A stretch of 64,000 nt of DNA from Numida meleagris (Eukaryota; Chordata; Aves; Galliformes; Numididae), in contig NC_034412.1 in NCBI RefSeq assembly GCF_002078875.1, positions 13,702,995-13,766,994 on the forward strand. Reading direction: 5' to 3'. A program made the translations under genes and the position numbers. Below the pieces are notes generated by a model. The model did not search any database, was not told the DNA's origin, and worked only from the letters and a program-made list of their open reading frames with translations. Positions 13,501 through 24,717 of this stretch are shown one piece after another. Position 1 is the stretch's first letter. Each line of letters starts with the position of its first letter.

Positions 13501-14830
13501 AGTACTGAAAGTATACTACACAATAAGTGCTATGCACATTAAGTTCTGTTCAATAGTTCAAAGCCACAGCATTTAAAATTAATTCATTTCTCTCAATATT
13601 TACTCACTACCGATATAGCCTCTTTCAAGAGTATCCTCATGATTTTTACATTTCAAAAGTAGATTTGCTGACAGAGAACTGGGTTTTCAAACCTCATCAA
13701 TAATGCTAAGACTGAAGTATGTGAACATCATGTCATTTCCTTCTCTTTCCTAGCTGTTCTCTTTCTCTTAGAGGTCAGTCTACGTATGGAATAAGTAGAC
13801 TAAAACACCCAGCCAGGAGAAGCAAGTGTGAGCATTTTGGGTACAAGATGGTGCTTGAAATAAAGTGTCCATGATGGAATTTCACAGTGTTATTAAGATC
13901 TAGAATGGGTAATACTTTGCAGATCATTCCTTTTCAGATTATCTTTCTTTTTAGTGTATGAAAGCATTGTTCAGAAAATGAGTTACATTGTATTTCTGGG
14001 TGTGGAATATACGGAAGTGAGAGCTTTGGATTCAAATACATTTTTTTCCTGACTAATTAGAAACTTAAATGTGAATCTTGCATTCTTCTCCTCCCAGTTC
14101 AGTGCAAGTGACCAGCCTTTTATACTCTTGTATGTGACATTTGACTACCCTCAGAAAATGTTTCCATTCTGTCTAAATATTGAAATATTTGCTGTGATAA
14201 CAGGAGTGACATCTTCCCCAGGTGAGTACCTGTGAAATCAGGAAGCCTTGCTTTGGAAATAAAGGATTTTAACCTTATACATCTTGGGCTCTTATGTCAA
14301 GGCAAAAGTAAAAATATGTATTTAATACTTTTGATTTTACTTTTGATAATATGTAGTTAATAGTTTTGAGCTGCATAATTCAGGAAAAAATGCAGTTCAT
14401 TATGCCATCATGAAGTTAAAAATAAATAAATAAAATACTCCTTTGGTAAGGTATTACCTGAAGACAGGAAGAGGGATACTATTTTTAGGGAAATCTTCTT
14501 CATTACTTGTTTCTAGTGACAATGTCTACCTTAAATTAAAAAAAAAAAAAAAAAGCCAGAAATTCAGGTGTTGGATAAACTGTTCTCTGTGGCATTCCAG
14601 GAATGAAGAACACAGCATTTATAGGTAGCATTGTAAAGTGGCCTATTGCAATTGGGCAGTGTACACAGGTTATCAGATTTTGCTTTAATGTAGGTGAAAA
14701 TTGGGCTTAGCTTCATCCCTCTAGACCTGTTCATTTTCTTGAACTAGGACTGGGCAGCTGAGCATTGTGTGTTGCAACATAATGTATGTAGGAGCAGGAT
14801 AGCATACATATATAGTGTGCAATATATGTT

Positions 14831-14855
14831 CAATAGCATGTAGCATATGCTATTG
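14831..14855. repeat. Short AT-rich inverted repeat
   Basis: CAATAGCAT (14831-14839) is matched exactly in inverse by ATGCTATTG (14847-14855), with seven bases between. Related words (ATAGCATAC, TAGCATATGC, GATGCTATGGCATATAGC) recur from about 14798 to 14882, so the area is a cluster of overlapping GCATA/TATGC motifs. It may be low-complexity drift, since I recognise no element. Confidence 0.75.
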
Positions 14856-14934
14856 TGATGCTATGGCATATAGCTTCATTGACTCATGTACTTCTGTTGC
14901 CCATGTAATTTTAGGGATGTCAGAGCATTTGACA

Positions 14935-15055
14935 AATCCGATTTAACTGAACCTCACAAGCTACTCTGAAATAAGCATTATTTTCTCTATTTTCTCCAAA
15001 ATGACAAGTTTGTCTGTAGCTTCACACTTGGTGGCACTGAACTGATCAGACTGAA
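14935..15055 (-). repeat. MIR SINE relic (antisense)
   Basis: The sequence follows the antisense MIR consensus in order: ATTTAACTGAACCTCACAAG, an AAGCATTATTTTCTCTATTTT block (for GTATTATTATCCCCATTTTAC), ACAAGTTTGTCTGTAGCTTC (for the AAGTGACTTGCCCAAGGTCAC block), then GGTGGCACTGAACTGATCAG (for GTGGCAGAGCTGGGAT). About 120 bp are preserved with small gaps. MIRs are tRNA-derived SINEs mobilised by L2-type LINEs. They have been inactive since early amniote times, so this is a fossil. Confidence 0.6.
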
Positions 15056-16530
15056 AGATTTTTATTTTTCTTGTTGCTTTACAAGGAGACCAGTTCTCTA
15101 TTTTAACTCAGCACAGTAAGTGCTCTGGCAGCTGTGTCAGCATTACAGCAGGTGGTGGCACAAGAATGCAGATGCCTCCTGTAGCTGGGGGGCAGCAGGG
15201 TGCTTAAGCTATCACCAAAGAAATTGTGTGAAACAGCTTTTGACATGTGATAGGGTTGCTGGTTTTCTCAAAATCACATTGAAATTGGTAGCAGGAAATG
15301 GTAGGGGAGCTTAGATGTCCAAACTCTTTGCATTAGTGACAAGACTAATCTGCAGTGAGATGGAATATTGCATATGGTGTGAAGGAACATCTTGCCTAGA
15401 ATTTCCATTTCCTCCTTTGTTTCCATCTGTTTCTGAAATAGCAAGTGTTTGATTTATGTTTTTTTGTTCTTTTTTCTTTATATTTTTTTCTTGCTAAATG
15501 CTGTTTCTTTCGAGAAAATCAGCAGGGTATATTTGCAACTCACCCATTAATTATCCCAATTATTTCTGAAAGGTAAAGAGCTGAGAGAAATTTAGAAAGA
15601 GGAGAGTCAATTAAAAAAGAACAACACACAAAAGCAGTTGTTATTGCTTTCCAATGCTCAGGCTTGGGAAGAAAGCCCTAGTAAGGCAGTAGGGCAGAGT
15701 GAGATTGAATACTAGTAGTATTTACCATTGTGTTTGTTCATTGCTGTACTGTTTTTGATTTTCACATGAGCAAAGCATGTCTGTTCCTTGTTTAGGAAAG
15801 GAAAAATAAAACCTTACATCACTGAAAGATAATTCTGTGTCTGGGAAGATCGAATGAAGATTGAAAAAAAAAAACCACAGTTAAAAAAAAAAGTATTTTG
15901 CAGCTGGATGAAGAAGCAGAATTAGAATTCCAGTCCTGTGGTTGCCACTCAGTGAGCTGCGCAACTGCAAGGCAGGGAAGGGCAGCCACAGATGAGGAAC
16001 TAGCTCTGGCAGAAGATGTGGTGAAGGAGTGGATCACAAACAGTCCCTAAAAGGTCCTTCTGGTAACTGCAGTGGAGAGAGCAAAAATGCATTGAGGAGT
16101 GAGGGAAGATCACACACCAGATACGAAGTCTCACATTGCATATTCTGTTAAGGGAAGTCCAGAGGAAAACACAGAGAAGGGTTGGGAATTCAAGAGGAAT
16201 TCATTTAAAGTGTGGCAAGGAAAGGTATTAGGATAAGCTTTCTAAAGATTAAGCAGTAGCCTAGGTTACATATGGAGCTTTTGAAATCCTCACTGTATGA
16301 GGTCTTTCAAAGTAGGTCTGAGCAGGAATTTGTAAAATATGGTCAGTGTAGCCCTGATGATATATGACTACATCCTTGAGAGATGCCGGTCCAATCTGCT
16401 GGGGGATTCCTCCACACAGGAAGGGGAAGGCACTGGCTAGAGGTGTGTCCTTTTGCGTGGAGATAGGTGATGAGATGTATAAATGCCTGCGAGTACATCT
16501 AGAAAACTGAGCAATCAGCAAGCCAAGATT
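15056..16530. other. Unique DNA, no gene seen
   Basis: Nothing codes convincingly. T-rich sequence at 15455-15490 and two A runs at about 15865-15890 are low complexity. The 86-codon minus-strand frame at 16261-16521 and the 64-codon plus-strand frame at 15120-15314 show no recognised domain and no convincing splice signals. Confidence 0.45.
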
Positions 16531-16572
16531 GTAGAATCATTACAGTTGGAAAAGATCATCAAGTCCAGCTGA
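16531..16572 (-). mobile_element. CR1 LINE 3' end scrap
   Basis: GTAGAATCATTACAGTTGGA and then AAGATCATCAAGTCCAGC match the antisense of the last 40 or so bases of CR1 (AGAATCATAGAATG, GGTTGGAA, GATCATCTAGTCCAAC). It is extremely 5'-truncated. CR1 copies commonly are, because reverse transcription starts at the 3' end and stops early. No coding sequence remains. Confidence 0.6.
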
Positions 16573-19550
16573 GATAGATAGCTGGGCTAGAGAGAGAACC
16601 ATCAAAAACAATTATCGTTGCTGATCCTTCCCTGTGATAAAGGAATAGATTAGATCAATTCCTGAGGTGCCTTTTAGTTGTATTTTTATCAGGATTCTGA
16701 GAGTCCAAATTTTATTTTCCTCTAAAGATAATGCAGTTTGTAAACATAGTAGAATAACTACTGATCAGTGACTAGTCCAGTTGCACATCTTCCTTGGGCA
16801 CTAAGGTGTTAACTTTCCAACAAATTTAAAAAAACCACCACCAAAAAAAAAAAAAAAAAAAAAAAACAGAATGGGAAATGAACAGGAGGACTTTGTTAGA
16901 GTACAGTTCCAGATGAGAATGTCAGTTTATTGCTGTGATTTTTTGTTTAGAAACACTTCCATCTCCAGCTAGATTGCCCCATAGCAATGTCTGCACTAAC
17001 ATTATCACTTGTACAAACAGTTCTGCATTATTCTTTTGCTAAGTTCTTATAGCAGTGTAGATAGCTTTTGTGTGGGAGAAGTCTCACTCACAGAATTGAG
17101 TCTAATTATTTTCTTACCTTTCAGTCAGGAAGATTCTCCAAGAGTTCATGCTTGTTTGCTAAAACAGCAATTTGAGTTGTCACCTTGCTTCTTACACGCT
17201 AGGTTATATCTAATATTTAAATTCATTTTCCATGTGTGAATTCTAACCAGAAATAACTCTGTCAGTACAAATATTCCTTAGCCTTAGATGCCTTACTCTG
17301 GTAAACACGTCACAGACCTCTTAAGACCTGAAAATCTCCAGAAAGTTCAGATTTCTTTCCTTACCTTTTGCTTAGATGGTTTATTCTTGCTGGAGGAAAA
17401 TATCTAAATAGAACCACACCTTAGAGGGCAATACTGTTGCATGAAGAGATCAGAGGAGTATAGCAGAAAATAACCCCCCTTGCATTCCAGCTTGTCCTCA
17501 GATACCAGAGGGACGGGTGGCAGATGATCTGAGATTCTGAGTGATACCCAGTTTGGTGCTGTAAGTCCAGTTGTGTTCAATGTATGAGCAGCCACGATTA
17601 CAGATTCACAAATAGTGTGCCGCCCAACTTGTTTAGTCACGTTTGAATGGGATCTCACGACCACCCTTAAGGAATTTGGCTGCACCCAGTGAGAACTTTC
17701 ACATACAGGCAGGCTACATGTGGCAGCTTGACTGTACATTTCAGGCAGCAGCACTGACTGGGAACTTCTGGTATGAAAGGCTAAATGCAGTTTACTGGAA
17801 ATAAACATGAATTACTGAAGTGATGGGCATAGGAATGGAGATCTGTTGTTTGCTTCAAACCCAAAAGTGCTCAAAAATGACTGATGTGTTTAGGGCAGAT
17901 TGCTTTGGTATAAGTTTTATGTAAATGAAGGAGAATAGAGGAGAGAATTCCACCTTTGTAGCCACTAACTGAGAATTGGATAATGAAATACTGTATTCTA
18001 ATGCTTTCCCATTTTATCTCTTACTGGTATTCATTGTTTCAGAAAAATCTGGACTAAAAGCTTTTCAAGAAATTTGTTCTGAAGCGTATTTACTGAAGTC
18101 TCCAATTACATTGCATCCTAAGCTTTGACTGGGAAAGAAGTGGAGCGGGGGGAAGGGTGGGTGGCAAGTAACTGAAATGAAATGTGCATTCTAATTACAT
18201 AATGCCAGGAATGAAAATGATTTGTTATGTTGTGACTTTAAGTCTTCATTTCAGTTCCAATAAGCCTTGCATAAAAATCTCATTATTCTGAAAGAGATTT
18301 GTTATAGCAGCGTAGCAGAACAGTTTATTTTAAATGAATAAGATACAAAAATCTATCAGGAGTCTTGAGCGCACAGGACACGATTCAACAAATACGTAAT
18401 TTCTTCAAGGAATCTTTCCCTGTGGAGAACAAACTCGTAAGGATTCACAAATATTCAAGCAGTACTTGCTTCTCCCTCGCCTGTGCAGGAGTGCAGGCTT
18501 TCTGTCTTCGGTGCTTGTGGTTTTCAGAACTTTCCCTGTAACATCTCTATCTTTTATGGCCTCATGAGCTTTGTGTGTGAGGAGACCACCACTGTGGTTC
18601 TGCAGAGCACCCTTTTTGCATTTAAAACAATCTGGTCTTCAGGGAGCAATTCCAGGTGTCTAACAAAAATTACTCTGTTAGACATTTTCTGTACTCTGAA
18701 AGCATATCTTTATTGTAGGAAAATAATGTTTGTAGAAATTTGATGTCCTGAGGAGTTTACACTCCATAGAACATAGTAACTGGGGAGTCTTAGTGGGCTT
18801 AAGCCTGATAATGGAACTGAGGATCAAATATGAGTAGTAGAAGAGAGAAGTTGTTGCTTATTAAGCATGCTTAATAGTCTCCTGGTTCTCAATCCATTTT
18901 TTTTTTCCCTGTTATCTTCTAAAGCTTTTGGAACATTAAAAGATACATTAATCCCTTCTACTCTACTTCCGCTATGGATGAGTCCTATGCCTGAAACTTT
19001 ACAGTCCAGTCTCTTAGCACTGAGGACCCTGCTGGCGTTTTCCAAGCTGCACACTCTTATTTGGTGCCAGGAGCTGTAGGGAAAGTCTAGGGAAACTTCA
19101 GAGCTGATTATTTAACCCTTCCTGGCTCTGACAAGTAATAACCAATTCCCAGCAGATCACTGAAAGGTCTCCCACCAAGTCTTGGTCTGTTCCAGTCTCT
19201 GCCATGTTTCAAGTCACTTAATGAGAATTTTCTGCTGAGTAATATCCTCCAGCAAAACTCAAGACATCGTACAGTACTTAAAATGTTAGGCAATACCTTG
19301 CTTGAAAAAAGTAAAATCTTACTCTAAGACTAGTATCAGATTAGCTGCCTTTTTGTCCATGTAACTATAATGTCTCCTCAAGAGAGTGCCGTGCCTTCTG
19401 GAAAAGGGTTGAAGTCTGTTTGGAGTTTGGGCATGGGATTTGCTCTGAAATGTGGATAATTTTGAATGATGACTCCAAAATGTTTATCATCATGCAAATT
19501 AATAATGGCAGGGCATTTTGGTTCAGTTTACCTGTCTGGATCCATGCCTA
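16573..19550. other. Unique DNA with an A24 tract, no gene seen
   Basis: The stretch holds a 24-base A run at 16843-16866, not preceded by a retroposon I recognise. The longest frame is 134 codons on the minus strand at 17404-17808. It has no motif or domain I know, and its composition looks like translated non-coding DNA. The plus- and minus-strand frames at 18824-19079 overlap each other almost completely, as chance frames do. Confidence 0.45.
16843..16866. repeat. Poly(A) tract, 24 bases
   Basis: An uninterrupted run of 24 A follows ACCACCACC. There is no obvious gene-derived sequence upstream or flanking duplication, so a processed pseudogene or SINE tail is not supported. Confidence 0.9.
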
Positions 19551-19647
19551 CCAAAATAAATAAACAAGAAAGACAAAAACTACAAACAAACAAAAAAACA
19601 CTACCAAAACAACCATTAAAATAAAACCAACAAAACAAAAAGAAAGA
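19551..19647. repeat. A-rich low-complexity stretch (CAAA/CAAAA type)
   Basis: About 97 bases are composed almost wholly of A, with scattered C and few T or G, in imperfect CAAA, CAAAA and TAAA units. No retroposon body is seen immediately beside it. It may be a decayed poly(A) tail or a degenerate microsatellite. Confidence 0.85.
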
Positions 19648-19879
19648 GGTCTGAAGGGAAGGAATGTAGAAGGTCAGACTTTTTATTTTATTTCTGTCAT
19701 TTTAGACTGTGGATTCCCTAGCAGTGTATGTATTCCTTGCAAGCAGTGTATGGTTTTGCATTGTCATTTTCAGTGTAGTAGGGGAAACCTTAACCTCTTA
19801 AACAGCATCTCATTAGCCTTACTGAATTTGGCTGCTCTTTTAGTATTAGTAGTGGATAACATCTGAAATATTTCAATTA

Positions 19880-19884
19880 CTCCT
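19880..19884. repeat. Target-site duplication, left copy
   Basis: CTCCT immediately precedes the TGTCAACGG end of the solo LTR and is repeated exactly after the other end at 20409-20413. Confidence 0.85.
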
Positions 19885-20408
19885 TGTCAACGGTTTACGG
19901 GCGTTCGGCCCGGTTCCGTGACAAAGGGGACGGGGGATCCACGGGTCCACGCCCCGGGAAAAGGGAAAAGGGGAAAAGGGTAAGGAGATGGCCCTGAGAG
20001 CAAAGAACAGCGGCAACTATCTGAGGAGAAACAAACTAATTTACTAAATAAGATATCGGAATGCAAAACAACACGCTATAATACAATATAATTACAATTT
20101 AAGCTGATAAATCCAATACAGAGAGAGAATGTCCCAAAAATCAAGGTAGGCCTTACTCTACTACTGACAATAAGACGGCTGGAGAGCGAGGTGCTGCCAA
20201 GATGAGAGACAGCGGAAAAAGGGACGAGGTCTCGTGATCTGCAAGTTTTTATACTGCGAGCTTTTATCTTTTCCCTCCGGCTGGAAATGGTAACAGAGGA
20301 GCAAAGTACCGTGGGGACTGTAGTAGTCCTCTTCTGAGAACCAGGTATATCCACTACATGATGTTATGATGTGGAATACCAATAACCGAAAATCACAAAA
20401 CCATGACG
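19885..20408 (-). mobile_element. Solo LTR of an avian endogenous retrovirus
   Basis: The 524-bp element has inverted ends: TGTCA at 19885 on the plus strand and TGACG at 20404-20408, which read from the minus strand is CGTCATGG (one base from the usual TG start). Identical CTCCT duplications flank it. On the minus strand, a TATA box (GTATAAAAAC) lies at 20244-20253 within the U3/R region, a variant AGTAAA signal at 20040-20045, and a CpG-rich U5-like end at 19885-19975. A purine-rich GGGAAAA repeat lies at 19957-19984. There is no internal gag, pol or env, so this is a solo LTR left by recombination between two LTRs. A 5-bp duplication fits ERVL-type (class III) elements. The family is my inference and is not certain. 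The many intact CpGs suggest a fairly young insertion. Confidence 0.88.
20244..20253 (-). promoter_or_regulatory. TATA box of the LTR promoter
   Basis: On the minus strand the LTR reads GTATAAAAAC here, in the right place between the U3 half (toward 20408) and the U5 half (toward 19885). If still active, it would start transcription leftward, toward lower coordinates. There is no evidence for activity in the sequence alone. Confidence 0.6.
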
Positions 20409-20413
20409 CTCCT
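20409..20413. repeat. Target-site duplication, right copy
   Basis: CTCCT directly follows the LTR end and matches the copy at 19880-19884 exactly. Confidence 0.85.
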
Positions 20414-23400
20414 TTAAAAAAAATTAGACACTGAAAAAAATGGTGTTTTCATTTTTCAGACCCTGATTTATACTGAAGGAAATAAATGTTTTGCAACACT
20501 GAAAAATACTGCCTTAGGGCAGTATTCCTCTAAAATTATATTTTTCTCAATAACTGAACACCACTACTAACATCTCCTCAACTTCTTCAGGAAGAATTTC
20601 TATCATCCAGATTTGTAGTGTTAAATGATACATGAATCTCCCTCAGCGGAGAATATTTAAAACATCAAGAAAAAATGTTTTTTACAAGTAGCTTATTTTT
20701 GCCTTTCTGTACAGCTCTCACTATGAGCAGAGACTATTTTGGTATGGCATTGTGCAAATAACATGCACACTTCCTTCACAAGAAAAGAACAAATCACAAA
20801 AATGCCATCTAGCATAGTCAACATATTGCTTATATGCTTTTAACAACTCTTATTTAACGGGAATGTATTTAAAGAACTAAAAATATTCATGCAAGAGTTC
20901 TAATACAAAAATGACCAAAAAAGCCCAAGTTATGCTGATAGCCATCACATTTTTACCACAGGCAATTTGCACGGAAGCAGTGGAGTTTAAATCCACTATC
21001 TGTTTCAGGAGCTAAATTTTCAATGCTGTATGCATGATTTTACACCTCAGTAAGGAAGATCTGTCTTTTGAATATGAACTTTATTCTGTATGTGCTATAG
21101 TTTGAACAACTGTCAGTGTTTAAAAATGCATCAATTTCTCAGTTGCTTCCTTTTCCTCGTTAAAGGCTTTAAGTCTTGCTTCAGAACCACACAGATATCT
21201 TGAGAGGTTTTAAAAAAGTCAGTGCATGACAGAATATTTTTGTTCTTGTTAAAACTGTCTTGCTAAGTAAATATTGATCAGATGCTGCAAAACCCTGTGG
21301 CAGAATTCACTGCATTTGAGAAGGAAGGAAGGAAAAAGCTGCCTCAGGCTACTGTAGTGTATAGAAATGCAATGAACAAAACAGCCGCGCACTGTGCTTC
21401 TAGCTGGGTTGCTGTTACAATAGGAGTACTTTTGAGCCAAGTCCTTTGAACACATTAAATTCTCTCTCCCTCTTGTAGGATTATTGATTGCAGTTGGCAG
21501 GAGCAGCAGGTCTGTGTGTGACATTACAGCCCTGCAGCGCTGCCAGCCCCAGTGAGAGCTGTCGCGGTGTTTCTACTGGGAGAGCTGGGCTAGGCCTGAG
21601 CACTTTGCCTAGTCTTTTTAGCTCTTATCTTCTGTGTATTGAACATCTTATCAAATCTTTCGCCACGTCACATGGAGATGTGTCACATCATACAGGTGGT
21701 TTCCCACACAAGCCTTGAGCCACACCATGCTGGGATTACTTTTCAGGGGCTCATGGAAATGGGGAGTTAAATGATCGTTCTCCGCAGAACAGGGCTGGGC
21801 TTTGCTTGTTTCCACAAGGCCCAGTGAAGAGGATTGCTCGTGTGAGATCCCTGTGAGTGAGGCAAGGAGCTGCCTCTCCCACCTCATGATCCCCAGCTCA
21901 GGGAGATCTGTGCCCAGCAGTGAGTTCAGCTGGGTGCAGGCACACCAAGGTCTGAGCTGATCAGGACTACAGAGCTGGGGGGGTGCACACCTAACATTTC
22001 TTATACGATTTATGGTGATGTCATATGAGACAGGAGAAGCATGATAATTAGTCTCTAAAATAATTGTTTACAGGCTCAGTTATTTACCTCCCCTTTCATC
22101 TTTCTAAGCTCTTTAATAAGATTTTTCCACTGAAGTCCAAGCACAGATTCTCTGTCATTGGTTGATAAATATTTTGGAAATTTTTCAGGTTCACCAGCAA
22201 AGCCTGGTGTTCATATTTGTAAGGCAGGCATATATGGGCATTCATGATAGGCTTTGGAAAAATTTGGAACCACTGAGTGCTAAAAGGAAAAATTTCTCCA
22301 TCTCTTCCAAACAGATGTAGTTATGTTCAGAATTGTATAAATTATAGTGAAGAAGTAATTAGAGTTTAATATTGAGTTACAGACAAGCAGATCACCTTTG
22401 CTAAAATGCAACAGCATGAATTTCTAATATCTGTTATGTCTACCAAGCTCACATTTTTCATTTTTTTCTAATCTGTATTTTTCTCTTCTTCTAGCTGATG
22501 CCCTCTTTTCAAAACAAGACACTCACTTATCTCATCATTGAATAAGTACTTAGTACTCAGAGTCTTATTTTCTTTTCCCGCCACTATTGCCTTTGAATAT
22601 TCCAAGAAAAGAATGCATCCAATTCCTACTGAGCTTTAAGGTTGGATTTCTTTCTGGTTTCTGGATCTGTTCTTTTTCCTTTTTCTTTGTTGATGTTCAC
22701 CGAGCTGATGTATCTTGTTTGCTGTTTAGCTGTCTCTCTTTAAGACAAATTATATTAAAAAGAGTTCAAGATTTCATTATTAAAATCCAGCTTGTCTTCT
22801 TGCTGCAAAAGAAAGATTTTACCACAATACAAATGGTAATAGAAAAGCACTTCGTACAGTTCTATATCACAACACCATTATGACACCTAATGAGTTAACG
22901 TGTTTATACTGACATCTGGGCAGTTAAACACTATTCTTTATTGTGTGTGGCTGTCTCTGTATGAACATACGTAAACTTCAACTTAGCAGTCTCCTGTAAT
23001 GGTTTTTGACTTCAAGTTTCTCCGAAACTGGCAGGTATTATGGCAGTTGGAAAAAGAGCTCTCTGAGTTTTTGATGGTGTTATGTTGCTGTTCAGGCTTT
23101 TATGGTTTTAAAATTCCAATCTTTTCCTATGATAAATCTTTCCATATTTGAAATAATTTCCTAATTTTTAATAACATGTAATCCTGAAGTCTGTAATTTA
23201 GTGGCAACAGTAAGAGAAAGTCTGTATTACAGCTTGCAAGTAAGTAAAAAGAAGATGCAGTGCATTGCATTAAAGAAAGTATTTTTGTTACATACAAACC
23301 ACTATTACCTGTGCAAGACTCTTGATTTTGTTCAACCGTATATTGAAAAAGAAATCTCAATTCCATGAAAATACAAAATTTTCATTTTCCAATCATAATT

Positions 23401-24126
23401 TCTTATGAGCTGTCTTCTTTTCTCACCATCTTCTTCTGAAATTCCACTGTGCAGCTACTACCCAGAGCTGCCTCCTGTCTTCTTTGTGGCACATTCATCT
23501 ACTGGCCATGTTTTCTCTTTTTAGGCAACCTACGGTAAATTTTAAGGGATGGTGATTTGACTTCCCTATAACATACTCTAAGTTTGCATGTAACTATTTG
23601 ACATTTAAAAGACGTGTAGAGTTTTTCTCTATTCATTCTTATGTTTTCTGAAATATGTGTATTGCCCACTGTGTTCTGAGAAGCACAACTGGAGATAGCT
23701 GCTCCCCCTTGATTTAATAATGATTTTTCATTATATTTCTTAGTTCCTTAGTGACAGTGACAACTCAATCCAGTAATCATCTACAAGGGAAGAAGTACAA
23801 AAACAATATATATATATTTTTTCCAGCAGCAATCTTTACTCTAAAATACATTTGTTTCTAACTAAACATCTTTCCTGTTGGGTTCATATGCTTCATAAAT
23901 CCTGTGATCGATAACTAATAATTAAACAATTGTATGCCATCAGATTACCTCCAAAGAAGGGTTAGTACTAGGAATAGCATCTGCAGTAACTAATCTGTTG
24001 TAATTATCTACAGGAAACTGACCTAAAACTTGGGACTCGTGAATTCAGATTTGTGTCTGTAACATCCAGGACTCACTTGAATTTTGAGGTAGATTTGAGC
24101 CATTTTACTTCCTCAGCCTTCCTATC
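20414..24126. other. Unique DNA, no gene seen
   Basis: No exon is supported. The part at 21480-21990 is visibly richer in G and C than its neighbours and is listed separately. A (TA)n tract lies at 23805-23817. The 98-codon frame at 22587-22883 is a hydrophobic product of T-rich sequence. The 79-codon minus-strand frame at 23127-23366 has no recognised feature. Confidence 0.45.
21480..21990. other. Locally GC-richer patch, function unknown
   Basis: Within AT-rich surroundings this half-kilobase has long GC-rich blocks (CTGCCAGCCCCAGTGAGAGC, GGGCTGGGCTTTGC, GGGGGGGTGCACACC). CpG is present but sparse (GCAGCGCTG, GTCGCGGTG, CTTTCGCCACGTCAC), so it does not look like a CpG island. No recognised repeat matches. 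Frames of 76 and 78 codons cross it on opposite strands and overlap, with no family resemblance. It could be a regulatory element, a non-coding exon or simply a composition fluctuation. Confidence 0.3.
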
Positions 24127-24717
24127 ACAGAATCATAGAATCATTTGAGATAGAAGGGACCCTTAAAGGTCATTTGGCCCAAATCCCCTGCAATGAACAG
24201 GGACACCTCCAGCTGATCAGGTGCTCAGAGCCCTGTCCAGCCTCATCTTGTATGTCTCCAGGGACAGGGCTTCCACCACCTCTCTGGGCAACCTGTGCCA
24301 GTGCCTCACCACCATTACCATAAAAAACTTCTTTCTTGTACCCAATCTAAATCTCCTCTCTTCTAGATTGAAACCATTTCCCCTTGTCTTATCACAGCAG
24401 ACCCTGCTAAAAAGTCTGTCCCTTTCCTTTCTTATGGTCCCCCCTTTAGGCACTGAGAGGCCACTATCAGGTCTCCATGGAGCCTTCTCTTCTCCAGGCT
24501 GAAGAGCTCCAGATCTCTCTGCTTGTCCTTGTAGGAGAGGTGTTCCATCCCTTGGATCATTTTTGTGGCCCTCCTCTAGATGGGCTCCTACAGGTCCGTG
24601 TCTCTCCTGCACTGATTACTCCACATCTGGAGTACTCCAGGTGAGGTCTCACCAGCGCAGAGTAGAGGGGCAGGATCACCTCCTTCGACCTTCTGGCCAT
24701 GCTTCTTTTGATGCAGA
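24127..24717 (-). mobile_element. CR1 LINE, 5'-truncated 3' portion
   Basis: On the plus strand it begins with ACAGAATCATAGAATCATTT, the antisense of the CR1 3' octamer-type end, and continues as the antisense of the 3' UTR and the end of the reverse-transcriptase ORF. It stops near CTTCTTTTGATGCAG. About 590 bp of the original roughly 4.5-kb element survive. CR1 is an avian non-LTR retroposon that usually truncates at its 5' end. I see no target-site duplication, as is normal for this family. The coding part has frame breaks, so the copy is dead. Confidence 0.95.
24217..24570 (-). pseudogene. CR1 ORF2 C-terminal remnant (reverse transcriptase tail)
   Basis: Read on the minus strand, this encodes the C-terminal end of the CR1 polyprotein in at least two frames. 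One frame carries KMIQGMEHLSYKDKQRDLEL and then FSLEKRRLHGDLI. Near 24440 a shift moves the homology to another frame, which carries RGNGFNLEERRFRLGTRKKF, RHWHRLPREVVEALSLE and a stop at about 24217. These words are typical of the tail downstream of the RT domain in CR1 LINEs. The endonuclease and catalytic RT motifs are absent because of the 5' truncation, so there is no function. Confidence 0.85.

Larger units (their letters stand above)
7281..14934. other. Unique AT-rich DNA, no gene seen
   Basis: I find no supported exon in these 7.6 kb. ORFs of 60-102 codons (for example 11808-12116 on the plus strand, a run of Ile/Leu/Phe codons) are hydrophobic by-products of T-rich sequence, with no family resemblance. 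A simple repeat A9(CAAA)n lies at 7497-7520 and an A17 tract at 14538-14554. Around 11000-11180 base composition becomes slightly more GC-rich, with no further feature. An AT-rich inverted-repeat cluster at 14798-14882 is listed separately. Confidence 0.5.

Noticed and set aside
16843..16866. Poly(A) run as the tail of a processed pseudogene
   Set aside because: The sequence upstream gives no protein homology I recognise, and no flanking direct repeat is visible.
17404..17808. 134-codon minus-strand ORF
   Set aside because: No recognised domain, signal peptide or family word. Length is within chance for 64 kb, and there is no splice or promoter context.
20076..20382. Two overlapping minus-strand ORFs of 92 and 73 codons
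   Set aside because: They lie inside the solo LTR, which normally encodes nothing, and overlap each other in different frames.
24221..24502. 93-codon plus-strand ORF
   Set aside because: It is the antisense of the CR1 ORF2 remnant on the minus strand.
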